From positions 62,001 to 126,000 of the forward strand of contig NZ_JAAAYE010000012.1 of assembly GCF_013282575.1 (NCBI RefSeq): a stretch of DNA of 64,000 nucleotides. The letters run 5' to 3'. How positions within the stretch are numbered: position 1 is the first letter of the stretch; the number at the start of each line of letters is the position of its first letter. Under the pieces are notes generated by a model. That model made no database searches, was not told the DNA's origin, and worked only from the letters and a program-made list of their open reading frames with translations. This stretch comes from Paraburkholderia sp. NMBU_R16. GTDB lineage: Bacteria > Pseudomonadota > Gammaproteobacteria > Burkholderiales > Burkholderiaceae. The translations under genes and the position numbers were made by a program. Shown here piece after piece: positions 1 through 8,713 of this stretch.

Positions 1-180
1 GAGGCGTCCTATGCGCTCGGCGCGAATGACGAAAGTGAAGGCGAGAGCGGCAGCCGCGAGGCGCCCGGCTCGATCGTGCCGACGATCACGGGACGCGCGC
101 ACATCATGGCGGACGGCAAGCTCTGTTTTGAAGACGACGATCCGTTCGCGGCCGGCATTGCGTTGACTCAAGGCGTATGA
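1..180 (+). CDS. C-terminal end of a proline racemase family protein, probably 4-hydroxyproline 2-epimerase (start outside window)
   Basis: Only the last 59 codons are present, open from base 1 to TGA at 178-180. The tail reads GSIVPTITGRAH followed by DDPFAAGI, the characteristic ending of the proline racemase/hydroxyproline epimerase family. Those enzymes invert the alpha carbon of trans-4-hydroxy-L-proline to give cis-4-hydroxy-D-proline in the cytoplasm. The next gene starts inside this stop codon (ATGA), so the two are translationally coupled. The three genes that follow look like a D-hydroxyproline dehydrogenase, which favours the hydroxyproline epimerase reading over plain proline racemase. 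The catalytic cysteines lie upstream of the window and cannot be checked. Confidence 0.75.
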   Translation, partial: EASYALGANDESEGESGSREAPGSIVPTITGRAHIMADGKLCFEDDDPFAAGIALTQGV

Positions 181-1307
181 GCGCCGACGCGATCGTCGTC
201 GGCGCGGGCATCGTCGGCGCCGCGTGCGCCGCGGAGCTGGCGGCGCGAGGAATGACGGTAGAGGTGCTCGATGCGGCCGGCATCGGTGGCGGCGCGACCG
301 CGGCCGGCATGGGCCACATCGTCGTCATGAACGATTCTGCGGAGGAGCTTGCGCTTTCGCGCTATTCGCGCGGTTTGTGGCTCGAGCTCGCACCGCAGCT
401 GCGCGAGCTCGACGCGTTTCGCCGCTGCGGCACCCTCTGGGTCGCGGCCGACGAGCATGAGTGGCAAGCCGCATGTGCGCTGCAGGCGACGCTCGAGCAG
501 CACGGCGTGAGCGCCGAACTGCTCGATCGCCATGCGTTGCGCCAGTGCGAGCCTGCCTTGTCGCCCGCGATGGCAGGCGGCTTGCTCGTCGAGGACGACA
601 GCATCGTCTACGCGCCACGCGCGGCTCAGTGGTTGCTGACGCAATCGTCAGGAGCACGAACTATCGGCGTGCGCACGGGCGCGGAGGCGATCGGCGTCAG
701 CGCCCAAACGGTCTCGCTTGCGAACGGCGAGCGCTTGAGCGCGGCCTGCGTTGTCGTAGCCAATGGCATGCAGGCGCGGCGCCTCGTACCGTCGTTGCCG
801 ATCGAACCGAAGAAAGGCCACTTGCTCGTCACGGATCGTTATCCGGGATTCATCACGCATCAGTTACTCGAGCTCGGCTATATCGACAGCGCGCATCAGG
901 CGAGCGGTACCTCGGTCGCATTCAACGCCCAGCCGCGGCCCACGGGGCAATTACTGCTGGGCTCGTCGCGTCAGTTTTCGACAACGAGTCCTGATGTCGA
1001 GTTGGACGTGCTCGCGCAGATGCTTGCCCGATGCGCGCGCTATCTGCCCGGGCTGACGCAATTGAACGGGTTACGCGCGTGGACCGGTTTTCGGGCAGCT
1101 ACACCCGACGGACTGCCGCTCATCGGAAACGCGGGCCCGGGTGCGCCTGGTGTCTGGATCGCGGCGGGGCACGAAGGGTTGGGTGTGACGACTTCGCTTG
1201 CCACGGCCAAGCTCCTGGCTGCGCAAATACTCGGTACGGAGCCCGCAATCGATTCGCACCCGTACCGGCCCGAACGCTTTGGGGAGAGTGCATATGTTCA
1301 TCCGTGA
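177..1307 (+). CDS. FAD-dependent DadA-family oxidoreductase, probable catalytic subunit of D-hydroxyproline dehydrogenase
   Basis: A 376-residue protein with an N-terminal dinucleotide fold (VVGAGIVGAACAAEL, residues about 7-21) and the D-amino-acid oxidase family layout, ending in an FAD-contacting region around AAGHEGLGVTTS. Members oxidise the C-N bond of D-amino acids or cyclic imino acids. Here cis-4-hydroxy-D-proline is the likely substrate, giving a pyrroline carboxylate. The start is the ATG overlapping the stop of the epimerase, and its own 3' end overlaps the next gene by 14 bases. The trio of this protein, a small 2Fe-2S protein and a larger FAD protein matches the multi-subunit D-hydroxyproline dehydrogenase known from Pseudomonas aeruginosa. 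A related opine or D-octopine oxidase role cannot be excluded. Confidence 0.8.
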   Translation: MSADAIVVGAGIVGAACAAELAARGMTVEVLDAAGIGGGATAAGMGHIVVMNDSAEELALSRYSRGLWLELAPQLRELDAFRRCGTLWVAADEHEWQAACALQATLEQHGVSAELLDRHALRQCEPALSPAMAGGLLVEDDSIVYAPRAAQWLLTQSSGARTIGVRTGAEAIGVSAQTVSLANGERLSAACVVVANGMQARRLVPSLPIEPKKGHLLVTDRYPGFITHQLLELGYIDSAHQASGTSVAFNAQPRPTGQLLLGSSRQFSTTSPDVELDVLAQMLARCARYLPGLTQLNGLRAWTGFRAATPDGLPLIGNAGPGAPGVWIAAGHEGLGVTTSLATAKLLAAQILGTEPAIDSHPYRPERFGESAYVHP

Positions 1308-1602
1308 CAAGCTATCCCGTACCGCGCATGCGCGCGACGGCGGGATGGCCGAGCTGAACGTCACGATCGATGGCGTGAAGGTCGGCGTCGCACAGTACAC
1401 GACGGTCGCGGCCGCGCTGAGCATTGCGCAAGGCATCGGAGCCACGCGTGTGTCGGTCGGGGGCATGGCACGTGCACCGTTTTGCGGGATGGGCGTATGT
1501 CAGGAGTGCCGCGTCACGGTCGATGGGCGCGCGTACGTGCTGGCATGCCAGACGGTTTGCCGCGACGGCATGCGGGTCGAGACGGAGTACGCGCCTCGAT
1601 GA
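1294..1602 (+). CDS. Small (2Fe-2S)-binding subunit of the D-hydroxyproline dehydrogenase-like complex
   Basis: A protein of 102 residues if started at ATG 1294, which has GGGGAGAG just upstream (1281-1288). A longer in-frame start at 1198 would overlap the previous gene by over 100 bases and is rejected. The core is a plant-type ferredoxin-like cluster motif, CGMGVCQECRV followed by a fourth cysteine in LACQT. This is the small iron-sulphur subunit family seen in opine oxidases, HcnA and hydroxyproline dehydrogenases. It is expected to pass electrons between the two flavoprotein subunits. It is coupled on both sides: its start lies inside the upstream gene and its TGA overlaps the ATG of the next. 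Confidence 0.85.
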   Translation: MFIRDKLSRTAHARDGGMAELNVTIDGVKVGVAQYTTVAAALSIAQGIGATRVSVGGMARAPFCGMGVCQECRVTVDGRAYVLACQTVCRDGMRVETEYAPR

Positions 1603-2876
1603 AATTGGACTTCGATATCGTCGTGATCGGCGCGGGACCGGCGGGGCTCGCGGCGGCCTGCGAAGCGGTGCGGCTGGGCAAGCGGGTGGCTATCGTCGAC
1701 GACAACCCCCGCCCCGGCGGCCAGATCTGGCGTCAGGGACCGCGCACGCAGGCTTCGCCGCCCATGCGTCGAATGTCGGGCGCATTGGATACGGCAGAGA
1801 ACGCAACGATACTCGCGGCGACGCGTGTCGTTGCGGCGCCGGTGCCGCAGGCGCTGCTATTGGAGTCAAACGACGGTACTGCGCGGTATGTTTCGTACTC
1901 CGAACTGATATTGGCCACGGGCGCACGCGAGCGGTTGCTGCCTTGCGTGGGCTGGACGTTGCCGGGCGTCACGGGGGCGGGTGGCCTGCAGGCGCTCATC
2001 AAAGGGGGGATGCCGGTGCGGGGAGAACGCGTCGTGATCGCCGGCACGGGCCCGCTTCTCATGGCTGCCCTCGCAACCGCGCGCGCGGCCGGTGCGAACG
2101 TCGTCGCAGTGGTCGAACAGGCGCCGCTCGCTTCGGTTCTGCGCTTTGGGCTGTCGCTTGCCACTACGCCCTCGAAACTTTGGCAGGCCATGCGATTGAC
2201 GCGCGGCTTTGCGGGCCTCGCCTATTGGACGGGCAGTGTGGTGCGCGAAGTACGCGGAGAAGGCCGTGTCGAAAGCGTCGTCGTGCGCCGGGGCATGCGC
2301 GATGTCGTGCTCGAGTGCGATCGGCTCGCTTATGGCTATGGGCTCGTGCCGAATCTGACGTTGGCATTGGCGCTCGAGTGCGATATTCGAGCCGGCGCGA
2401 TCGCCGTCGACAAGTGCCAGCGTACCAGCATGGCGCACATCTGGGCTGCCGGCGAATGCACGGGTATCGGCGGCGCCGAGCTTGCCTGCGTGGAAGGGCG
2501 CATCGCGGGCCTGGCCGCGAGCGGTGCGCCAATACCGCCCGCACTCGTTCGGGCGCGCGAACGATGGCGCCGCTTTGCGGCACGTCTCGACGAAGCATTC
2601 GCGCTTGGCGAAGCGGCGCGCGAGCGGCCCTCGAACGATACGCTCTTGTGCCGTTGCGAGGATGTGCCGCTCGGCGCCGTTGCCGGGTACGCGAATTGGC
2701 GCGATGCCAAGTTGCATACCCGGTGCGGGATGGGGCCGTGCCAAGGACGCATTTGCGGCACGGCGGCTCAAGTCTATTTCGGCTGGGACAGCGCGCCGCC
2801 GCGACCGCCCTTCATTCCCGCGCGCATCGGCACGCTGCTCCAAGCCGCGCCGGCAGATCGCGCGCGCACCCTATAA
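1599..2876 (+). CDS. NAD(P)/FAD-dependent oxidoreductase subunit with C-terminal BFD-type (2Fe-2S) domain
   Basis: A protein of 425 residues from the ATG at 1599, which overlaps the preceding TGA. The N-terminus carries an FAD fold (VVIGAGPAGLAAACEA), the middle a second dinucleotide fold (VVIAGTGPLLMAALATA), and an FAD closing motif AAGECTGIGG follows. The last 90 residues hold a cysteine set, CRCED then CGMGPCQGRICG, typical of BFD-like 2Fe-2S domains. This is the HcnB/OoxA-like partner subunit of opine and hydroxyproline dehydrogenases. It is inferred to shuttle electrons from the DadA-like subunit toward the respiratory chain. It closes the four-gene overlapping run, so the subunits are probably made together. 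Confidence 0.85.
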   Translation: MKLDFDIVVIGAGPAGLAAACEAVRLGKRVAIVDDNPRPGGQIWRQGPRTQASPPMRRMSGALDTAENATILAATRVVAAPVPQALLLESNDGTARYVSYSELILATGARERLLPCVGWTLPGVTGAGGLQALIKGGMPVRGERVVIAGTGPLLMAALATARAAGANVVAVVEQAPLASVLRFGLSLATTPSKLWQAMRLTRGFAGLAYWTGSVVREVRGEGRVESVVVRRGMRDVVLECDRLAYGYGLVPNLTLALALECDIRAGAIAVDKCQRTSMAHIWAAGECTGIGGAELACVEGRIAGLAASGAPIPPALVRARERWRRFAARLDEAFALGEAARERPSNDTLLCRCEDVPLGAVAGYANWRDAKLHTRCGMGPCQGRICGTAAQVYFGWDSAPPRPPFIPARIGTLLQAAPADRARTL

Positions 2877-2941
2877 TCGGGCGATCTTCGATTGCCGCAC
2901 GCGACGCGTAAGCGATTCGCCCGAAATGGACGTTGCCGCCG

Positions 2942-3703
2942 ATGCTTTCCCTTCCCGAGATGCCCGCCGCCGCGACGCTAGCGGACATGTTGCCGTTCTT
3001 TGCGCAATTGGAGCCTGTCTTCGATGCACTTCCCGATGTCGTGTTCTTCGTCAAGGACGAACGAACCCGCTATGCGCTCGTGAATCGGACCCTGGCCTCG
3101 CGTTGCGGCTGCAAGGAAAAGCGCGCGCTGATCGGGAAGACGACGGAAGAGGTGTTCCCGAGCCGCTTCGCCAGTACCTATATGGCCCAGGACCGTGCGG
3201 TTCTCGAAGGCGGTCCGCCGATGATGGATCAGCTCGAACTGCATCTCTATCCGGGCCGTCAACCGGGTTGGTGTCTGAGTTCGAAGGTTCCATTGCGCAA
3301 CAGCGCCGGCGCGATCGTCGGCTTGGCCGGCATATCGCGGGACCTGAAGGCAAACGAGAAAACGCATCCGGCTTATTCACGCCTTGCGGCGGTCGTTCAA
3401 CATATTCAGGACAACTACGTTCAGCCGTTGAACCTGACGTATCTCGCCGAGATGGCCGGCATGTCGGTGGCGCAACTGGAGCGCTACTTTCACAAGGTGT
3501 TTCATCTCACGCCGCGGCAGGTCCTGCTGAAGACCCGGCTCGACGCCGCTACCGCGCTGCTGGTTTCCAACGACAAAGTGACCGACGTGGCCGCGCTGTG
3601 CGGCTACACGGACCATAGTGCGTTCACGCGGCAGTTCAAGGCCACCGTGGGCGTCACGCCCAGCGAATATCGGACACTGCTCATGAGCGGTGGCGAAGGT
3701 TGA
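2942..3703 (+). CDS. AraC-family transcriptional regulator with N-terminal PAS domain
   Basis: A protein of 253 residues from ATG 2942; a TTG nine bases upstream gives three more residues. Residues about 10-135 resemble a PAS sensor (LPDVVFFVKDERTRYALVNRT near its start, GIVGLAGISRDL-like end). Residues about 150-250 are a double helix-turn-helix AraC domain (LTYLAEMAGMSVAQLERYF and VAALCGYTDHSAFTRQFK). It lies 65 bases after the dehydrogenase operon in the same direction. It is a plausible local activator of hydroxyproline catabolism, by position only. The ligand sensed by the PAS domain cannot be read from the sequence. Confidence 0.85.
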   Translation: MLSLPEMPAAATLADMLPFFAQLEPVFDALPDVVFFVKDERTRYALVNRTLASRCGCKEKRALIGKTTEEVFPSRFASTYMAQDRAVLEGGPPMMDQLELHLYPGRQPGWCLSSKVPLRNSAGAIVGLAGISRDLKANEKTHPAYSRLAAVVQHIQDNYVQPLNLTYLAEMAGMSVAQLERYFHKVFHLTPRQVLLKTRLDAATALLVSNDKVTDVAALCGYTDHSAFTRQFKATVGVTPSEYRTLLMSGGEG

Positions 3704-4004
3704 CCGAGAGCGCCGGCGCGGTTGTCGTTTCACGCAATATTCGCACCGTAATGTGAAAAAAGAAAAGGAGTCGGATCCGTATTGCGGCGAGCCGCTAACT
3801 TCTGACGGATCGGCGCTGATGCTATTCGGCACCGTCTCTTGACGCTGGCCCGGCCGCTGCCCGATAGTGGGCTATCCCCAGCTTCACGAACTCGGAAAGA
3901 TGCCCTTGGTAGCCACCCTGAATTGTTGTCCGGCGCTGATTCAAGAGCGCGTCTTCGAGCCTGAACGTTCGTTGCTCGTTAGTTATAAGGAGTAGGAGTT
4001 GACG
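3704..4004. other. Gap between the AraC regulator and the zinc-ribbon gene
   Basis: About 300 bases without a convincing reading frame. A 197-residue frame on the minus strand (3822-4415) runs through it but is antisense to the next gene and has no family features. The only clear element is a strong ribosome binding site, AAGGAGTAGGAG, at 3988-3998, which fixes the next start at ATG 4005. I see no terminator with a T-run. Confidence 0.6.
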
Positions 4005-5372
4005 ATGTTGAGCGAGACTGCCGCTGAGATTCAATTTCCCGCGACCTGCGCGCGGTGCGGAGTCCGCGTCGCGGAGCGCGTATCGTTCTGCCCGCATTGC
4101 GGAACGCACGCTCGACTCGCGTTCGCCAAGAGCCTGCGCGAGACGCAAAGCTCCCGTGCGCCAGCCCAAGGCGCACCCGCGCAAGAACGGAAAGAGCCTA
4201 CGGCGGCGCGCGAAGGCGGCGTTCCACCGTGGAGCGCGCGTCCGCAACCGCTGTTCGCCGCAGCCGGCGAGGCCGAGCCGTTTGCAGGCATCGCGGCACC
4301 CATTCGTGACTTCGGCGCCGAGGGCGGCCGCCGATGGGGCGTGAAAGCGAGCACAGCCATCACGCTGGCCGCGTTTGTCGCGCTCTTCGGATCCATCGTG
4401 TTGCTGCATCGTCACGACGATGCTGCACCTTCACCACAAGACGAGCAAGCGCCTGTGCGGACGGTCGAAGGCAGCGTGCAGCCCGGTGCATCGGTGGGTG
4501 GCAAACCTTCGGGTCATGCCAATGACGCGCCGGCCGTGGCCCCAACGCCGCCCGCCGTAGCCGCCGCGCGCGTGCCGCCCAAGCCGGTGCCCGCTGCGCC
4601 GCCGCCTGCTGCTTCGCCGGCGCCGGAACAATCCGTGGCGGCCGTGAACGTTCGCCCGGATCCGGCTCGAACCTCCGTCGCCCCGGCGACGCCCGCCAAG
4701 GACAATGCGCAGAGCGCTTCGTCGAAAGTCGATGCGGCACCTGAACGCGGACAATCGAAAGAGGCGCCTGCCGTTGCGCGACGCCAGGAACGCAACCGCT
4801 ATGCGTCGACTGCACCGAAGGAGGCGGCGCGCCGCAGCGTGAACGCGTATACCGACGCCGCGATACCCCCGCAGCCCGCGGTACCGATGCTGCCCGGCAC
4901 CGCCTCGCCTAGCGACACACCTCGGGCCAGCATCGGCAACTCGTCGTATTCCCTCAACGACGCCCCAGCGGTCCGGAGCGCAAACGCACAGCGCGAGCCG
5001 CACCAGGCCTCGGTCGAGCGCTCGATCGCGCTCGCACAGGCGAGTCTTGCAAAGGCCAACCTCGCGGCGGCGCGCCGCGCGCTCGACGCGGCACGGGCTG
5101 CGCAGCCGGGCAACAGCGAGGCGTTCATGCTTCAGCAAGACCTCGTTTCGCGCGAAAGGGCACGCGATTCCGCTTTGAACTCGGCGCGCGTCTGCGCTGT
5201 GCAGCAGGAATGGAACTGTGCGTGGCACCAAGCCGGCAGCGCGTTGTCGATCGATGCGGGCAGTGTCGAAGCGAAGGCGCTCGTGCAACGCGCAATGATC
5301 GAATCGGGTGCGGCGTTCCGCCCGCCGGGTCCGGGGGCCGATGGCCCCGACGTTCCGCTACTGGCGCAATGA
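4005..5372 (+). CDS. Zinc-ribbon, single-pass membrane protein with Ala/Pro-rich linker and C-terminal helical repeat region
   Basis: A protein of 455 residues from ATG 4005, six bases after a good GGAG. The N-terminus has a four-cysteine zinc ribbon (CARCGVRV then FCPHCGTH, residues about 15-35). One hydrophobic segment near residues 110-130 (ITLAAFVALFGSIVLL) would anchor it in the inner membrane. A long Ala/Pro/Val-rich linker (about 145-300) follows, then a TPR-like helical segment (SIALAQASLAKANLAAARRA onward) ending near residue 430. The architecture suggests a cytoplasmic zinc ribbon tethered to a periplasmic stalk and scaffold. Function is not recognised. It stands alone: the preceding gene is 300 bases away and the next gene is convergent. 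Confidence 0.7.
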   Translation: MLSETAAEIQFPATCARCGVRVAERVSFCPHCGTHARLAFAKSLRETQSSRAPAQGAPAQERKEPTAAREGGVPPWSARPQPLFAAAGEAEPFAGIAAPIRDFGAEGGRRWGVKASTAITLAAFVALFGSIVLLHRHDDAAPSPQDEQAPVRTVEGSVQPGASVGGKPSGHANDAPAVAPTPPAVAAARVPPKPVPAAPPPAASPAPEQSVAAVNVRPDPARTSVAPATPAKDNAQSASSKVDAAPERGQSKEAPAVARRQERNRYASTAPKEAARRSVNAYTDAAIPPQPAVPMLPGTASPSDTPRASIGNSSYSLNDAPAVRSANAQREPHQASVERSIALAQASLAKANLAAARRALDAARAAQPGNSEAFMLQQDLVSRERARDSALNSARVCAVQQEWNCAWHQAGSALSIDAGSVEAKALVQRAMIESGAAFRPPGPGADGPDVPLLAQ

Positions 5373-5403
5373 CGGTGAGCCCCGCGCGCTCGCCGGCGCG
5401 GGC

Positions 5404-6732
5404 TCAGCGCGCCTGCCTGCCGATGCGCAAGCGCGCGACGTGCTCGGCCGCTACGTCGATGCCGATCTTCGTGAGGTAGTGGAGTTCGGCGGCGGCCAGG
5501 CCGAGCCAGCCGTACGTCGGAACGAGTCCGAACCGCGCGAACGCCGGTGCAATGGCCGCGCGGTTGGCGATGGCGGCCGCGAGCAATTCGCCGGCGACCG
5601 TAGTCGGCGCGACACCGTGACCGCCGAACCCGATCGCATGCCAGATTCCGTCGGGCGTCCGCCCGATCTGGGGCATCTTGTGCCGCGCATAACTCATCAA
5701 GCCGCTCCAGGCGTATTCGATCTCGACTCCACTCAATTGCGGATAGACGCGCAGCATGTCGCGTTGCAATAGCTGCGCGATCCGCCTGGGCGAACGGTCG
5801 AAGACAGAGATGCGGCCTCCCCAGAGGAGCCTCGTGTCGGGCAGTGGGCGGTAATAGTCGAAAGCGAAACGCGTGTCGTAGACGGCCGATACACATTCGA
5901 TCGCTGTTTTGAGTCGTTCGCCGAGCGGCTCCGTCGCAACGACATAGGTGGCGATCGGTAAAATGGCGCGCTCGATCGCGCGGGAGACACCGCTCGAATA
6001 GCCGCCAGCCGCTATCACGACCTCGCGTGCCTCGATCGACCCTACCTGCGTGTGGACGCGCACGCCATCCTTTCGATGCTGGATCGAGACGGCGGGGCTG
6101 CCTTCGTAAATCCGGACACCGGCGGCGGTGAGCACGCGAACGAGACCGAGCAAATACTTGAGCGGATGAAAATGAAATCCGTGCGGTTCGAGCAACCCTC
6201 CGTGGTAGCGGTCCGACTTGAGCCGCTGCCGCAGTTCGATTGCGCCGATCGGTAGCCAGTCGACCCCGAAACGCTCACGCATCGTTTCGCGCAACGTCGC
6301 AAGCCGCGCGGGCCGGCCGAACCAGTCGGCCAGGATGACGCCCGCATGCACGGCGTCGCAATCGATGTCGTACCGGGTAATGCGCCTTCGAATCAGCTCG
6401 ACGGCGGCCGTCGTCAGGGCGTAGAGCGCATTCGCATCGCGCTCCCCGAGGTGCCGCAACAGTTCTGCGTTCTCGAGGCTGTAGCCGCCGAAGACGAAGC
6501 CACCGTTGCGGCCCGACGCGCCGAAACCGACTCGTTCGGCTTCGAGGACCACGATATTGGAGAGGCCTCTTTCGACGAGGCCGAGCGCCGTGGCAAGGCC
6601 GGCAAAGCCGCCCCCGACGATACATACCTGGGCTGGCTCGGTCCGCGCACCGAGCGGCGGCAATGCGGGACGCGTGACCGTCGCTTCGTAGTAGCTCGAT
6701 GGGAGCGGGTGTGCGGTATCGGTCCGTTGCAT
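5404..6732 (-). CDS. FAD-dependent amine/amino acid oxidoreductase, OrdL/PuuB (gamma-glutamylputrescine oxidase-like)
   Basis: 442 residues starting at ATG 6732. The FAD-binding fold lies at residues about 35-65 (CIVGGGFAGLATALGL). It is followed by GASGRNGGFVFGGYS, a segment typical of the OrdL/PuuB branch of the DAO family, and a C-terminal GFGGHGVAPTTVAGELLA flavin-closing motif. Family members oxidise gamma-glutamylputrescine or other N-substituted amines with O2 as acceptor. No other polyamine genes are nearby, so the substrate is open. It is convergent with the zinc-ribbon gene and separated by 40 bases from the beta-lactamase, which lies upstream in the same orientation. Confidence 0.75.
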   Translation of the reverse strand: MQRTDTAHPLPSSYYEATVTRPALPPLGARTEPAQVCIVGGGFAGLATALGLVERGLSNIVVLEAERVGFGASGRNGGFVFGGYSLENAELLRHLGERDANALYALTTAAVELIRRRITRYDIDCDAVHAGVILADWFGRPARLATLRETMRERFGVDWLPIGAIELRQRLKSDRYHGGLLEPHGFHFHPLKYLLGLVRVLTAAGVRIYEGSPAVSIQHRKDGVRVHTQVGSIEAREVVIAAGGYSSGVSRAIERAILPIATYVVATEPLGERLKTAIECVSAVYDTRFAFDYYRPLPDTRLLWGGRISVFDRSPRRIAQLLQRDMLRVYPQLSGVEIEYAWSGLMSYARHKMPQIGRTPDGIWHAIGFGGHGVAPTTVAGELLAAAIANRAAIAPAFARFGLVPTYGWLGLAAAELHYLTKIGIDVAAEHVARLRIGRQAR

Positions 6733-6772
6733 CAGGGTCTGTTTTTAACGGTCATTCATACGGCCGCGGTCC

Positions 6773-7699
6773 TTATCCGACGATCGACGCCGCGAGCCGG
6801 CCTACCTCGGCGAGCGCCGCGTTGCGTTGTGCCGCTGCGGCCGTCGTCGCGGTCAAATAAGCGGTCACGATGATCGGTCCGCGCCCGGGTGGCCAGACGA
6901 TCGCGATATCGTTCGCCGTACCGCGCTCGCCCGTACCCGTTTTGTCGCCCACGCGCCAACCTGTCGGCAATCCTGCGCGAATGCGCTCGCCGCCCGTTTG
7001 GTTCGCTTCCAGCCACGCGAGCCATCGGTCGCGCGAGTTCGGCGAAAGCCGGTTGCCGAGCAACAAAGTCCGCAATGTCGCCCGCATGGCCGCGGGCGAG
7101 GTCGTATCGCGCGGATCGCCAGGTAGCGCTTCATTGAGCGTTGGTTCGTTGCGATCGAGACGCGTGACAGTATCGCCCAAGTGCCGCGCGAATGCAGTGA
7201 GCCCGGCAGGTCCGCCGATGCTGGCCAGCAGCAAATTGCCGGCGGTGTTGTCGCTGAGCGTGACGGCCGCTTCGCAGAGTTCGGAGAGCGTCATGCCTGT
7301 GCCGCCGGCGTGCTTGCCGGTTTCGGGCGAATAAGGCACGAGGTCCTCGCGGCTGAACACGATACGTCGCGACAGATCGTCGAGCTGGCGATCGACGCGT
7401 TCCAGCACGGCTGCCGCAGCCAGCGCCTTGAAGGTGCTGCACATGGGAAAGCGCTCGTTTTCGCGATGGCCTGCCGCGAATCCGGAATCCGTATCGAGGA
7501 TCGATACGCCGAGCCGGCCGGCAACGCGCGTTTCGATTGCCGCGAGCCGCGCTTCGATCGATCGCGCGAGTTCGTTCGGCGAATCGTCGCCGGCGCGAGC
7601 CGTCGATTTCGCGTCTGCCGCGCGCGCCGCTCCGGGTACAGTCACAAGCCCAGCTATCAGGCCGCTCGCTACCGTGCCGATAAACTGTCGTCTTTGCAT
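6773..7699 (-). CDS. penA: Class A serine beta-lactamase (PenA-like) with probable Tat signal
   Basis: 308 residues from ATG 7699, preceded by GGAGGCAAGG; a longer upstream frame runs through the promoter and is not used. All class A motifs are present: S88-T-F-K91 (active serine), S149-D-N151, E185-P-T-L-N189 (the Glu166 equivalent) and K253-T-G255. The N-terminus MQRRQFIGTVASG looks like a twin-arginine signal, followed by a hydrophobic stretch and AARA before the mature domain, so periplasmic export by Tat is likely. It hydrolyses beta-lactam rings. Overall similarity is to Burkholderia PenA-type enzymes, which are inducible. The divergent LysR gene 105 bases away is the expected regulator. 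Spectrum cannot be predicted from these motifs. Confidence 0.9.
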   Translation of the reverse strand: MQRRQFIGTVASGLIAGLVTVPGAARAADAKSTARAGDDSPNELARSIEARLAAIETRVAGRLGVSILDTDSGFAAGHRENERFPMCSTFKALAAAAVLERVDRQLDDLSRRIVFSREDLVPYSPETGKHAGGTGMTLSELCEAAVTLSDNTAGNLLLASIGGPAGLTAFARHLGDTVTRLDRNEPTLNEALPGDPRDTTSPAAMRATLRTLLLGNRLSPNSRDRWLAWLEANQTGGERIRAGLPTGWRVGDKTGTGERGTANDIAIVWPPGRGPIIVTAYLTATTAAAAQRNAALAEVGRLAASIVG

Positions 7700-7804
7700 T
7701 CCTTGCCTCCTTGGGTTGGAGGCGACAATATCGCCGATGAGGCAGGCGGCCACAATCGACGTTATTTTTTTGCAGACGATAGAAATACTTGTGGGTCGAT
7801 CCAA
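7700..7804. promoter_or_regulatory. Divergent promoter region between the beta-lactamase and its LysR regulator
   Basis: A 105-base gap separates the two divergent starts, the arrangement of ampR-ampC and penR-penA pairs in which the LysR protein binds the shared interval. An AT-rich patch with a T-run lies in the middle (around 7762-7790). I did not identify a confident T-N11-A operator by eye, so only the region is reported. Confidence 0.5.
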
Positions 7805-8677
7805 ATGGGACGTTATTTGCCGTTGAATGCGCTGCGTGCTTTCGAGTCGTCGGCGCGTCATCTGAGCTTCACGCGCGCGGCGCGCGAGCTCAATGTCACG
7901 CAGGCAGCCGTGAGTCAGCAGGTGCGTATGCTCGAGGCGCGGCTCGGCACCGCGTTGTTCAAGCGGCTGCCGCGCGGCCTCGGGATGACGGATGAGGGCT
8001 TGGCGCTGTTGCCTGTGCTAAGCGATGCATTCGGTCGCATCGATGCCGTGCTCAGACAGTTCGAAGGGGGCCATTTCCACGAGGTGTTGACCGTGGGGGT
8101 GGTCGGCACATTCGCGGTCGGTTGGCTCATGCCGCGCCTCACGCACTTTCGTGCGGCGCATCCGTTCGTCGAGTTGCGGTTATTGACGCACAACAATCTG
8201 GTCGACGTGGCCGCGGAGGGCTTCGATTGCGCGATTCGTTTCGGCGACGGCACCTGGCCGGGCATGCAGACGACCGAGCTGGTGCCCGCGCCGCTCGGTG
8301 TGCTTTGCACGCCAGAACTCGCGGCCCGGCTGTGCACGCCGGAAGACCTCGCCAACGAGACGTTGCTGAGGTCGTACCGGGCCGACGAGTGGGCACGGTG
8401 GTTCGAAGCAGCGGGTATGGAGGCGCGGGCGCTCCGCGGTCCGGTATTCGACTCCTCGCGGCTGATGGTCGAAGCGGCGATGCAAGGCGCGGGCGTCGCG
8501 CTTGCACCCGTGCGGATGTTCGAGCACGAGTTGAACTCCGGCCGCCTCGTGCGCGCGTTCGATATCGAGGTCGATACCGGCAGCTATTGGCTCACCTGGC
8601 TGAAGTCCAAACGCGTGACGCCGGCCATGCAGGCCTTCACGAATTGGATCGTCGAACGATCGGCGTCGTCATGGTGA
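7805..8677 (+). CDS. penR: LysR-family regulator, PenR/AmpR type
   Basis: 290 residues from ATG 7805. The N-terminal winged helix-turn-helix (NALRAFESSARHLSFTRAAR and VTQAAVSQQVRMLEARLGT) is of the GcvA/AmpR subgroup. The rest is a periplasmic-binding-protein-like effector domain (LTVGVVGTFAVGWLMPRL onward). In AmpR-type proteins this domain senses cell-wall fragments and switches the divergent beta-lactamase gene on. The divergent class A beta-lactamase makes that role likely. A much longer frame upstream (from 7181) is antisense to the beta-lactamase and is not coding. Confidence 0.85.
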   Translation: MGRYLPLNALRAFESSARHLSFTRAARELNVTQAAVSQQVRMLEARLGTALFKRLPRGLGMTDEGLALLPVLSDAFGRIDAVLRQFEGGHFHEVLTVGVVGTFAVGWLMPRLTHFRAAHPFVELRLLTHNNLVDVAAEGFDCAIRFGDGTWPGMQTTELVPAPLGVLCTPELAARLCTPEDLANETLLRSYRADEWARWFEAAGMEARALRGPVFDSSRLMVEAAMQGAGVALAPVRMFEHELNSGRLVRAFDIEVDTGSYWLTWLKSKRVTPAMQAFTNWIVERSASSW

Positions 8678-8713
8678 GCGCGCAACGGCGCGCGGTTAAG
8701 CCCTGAAGCGCCC

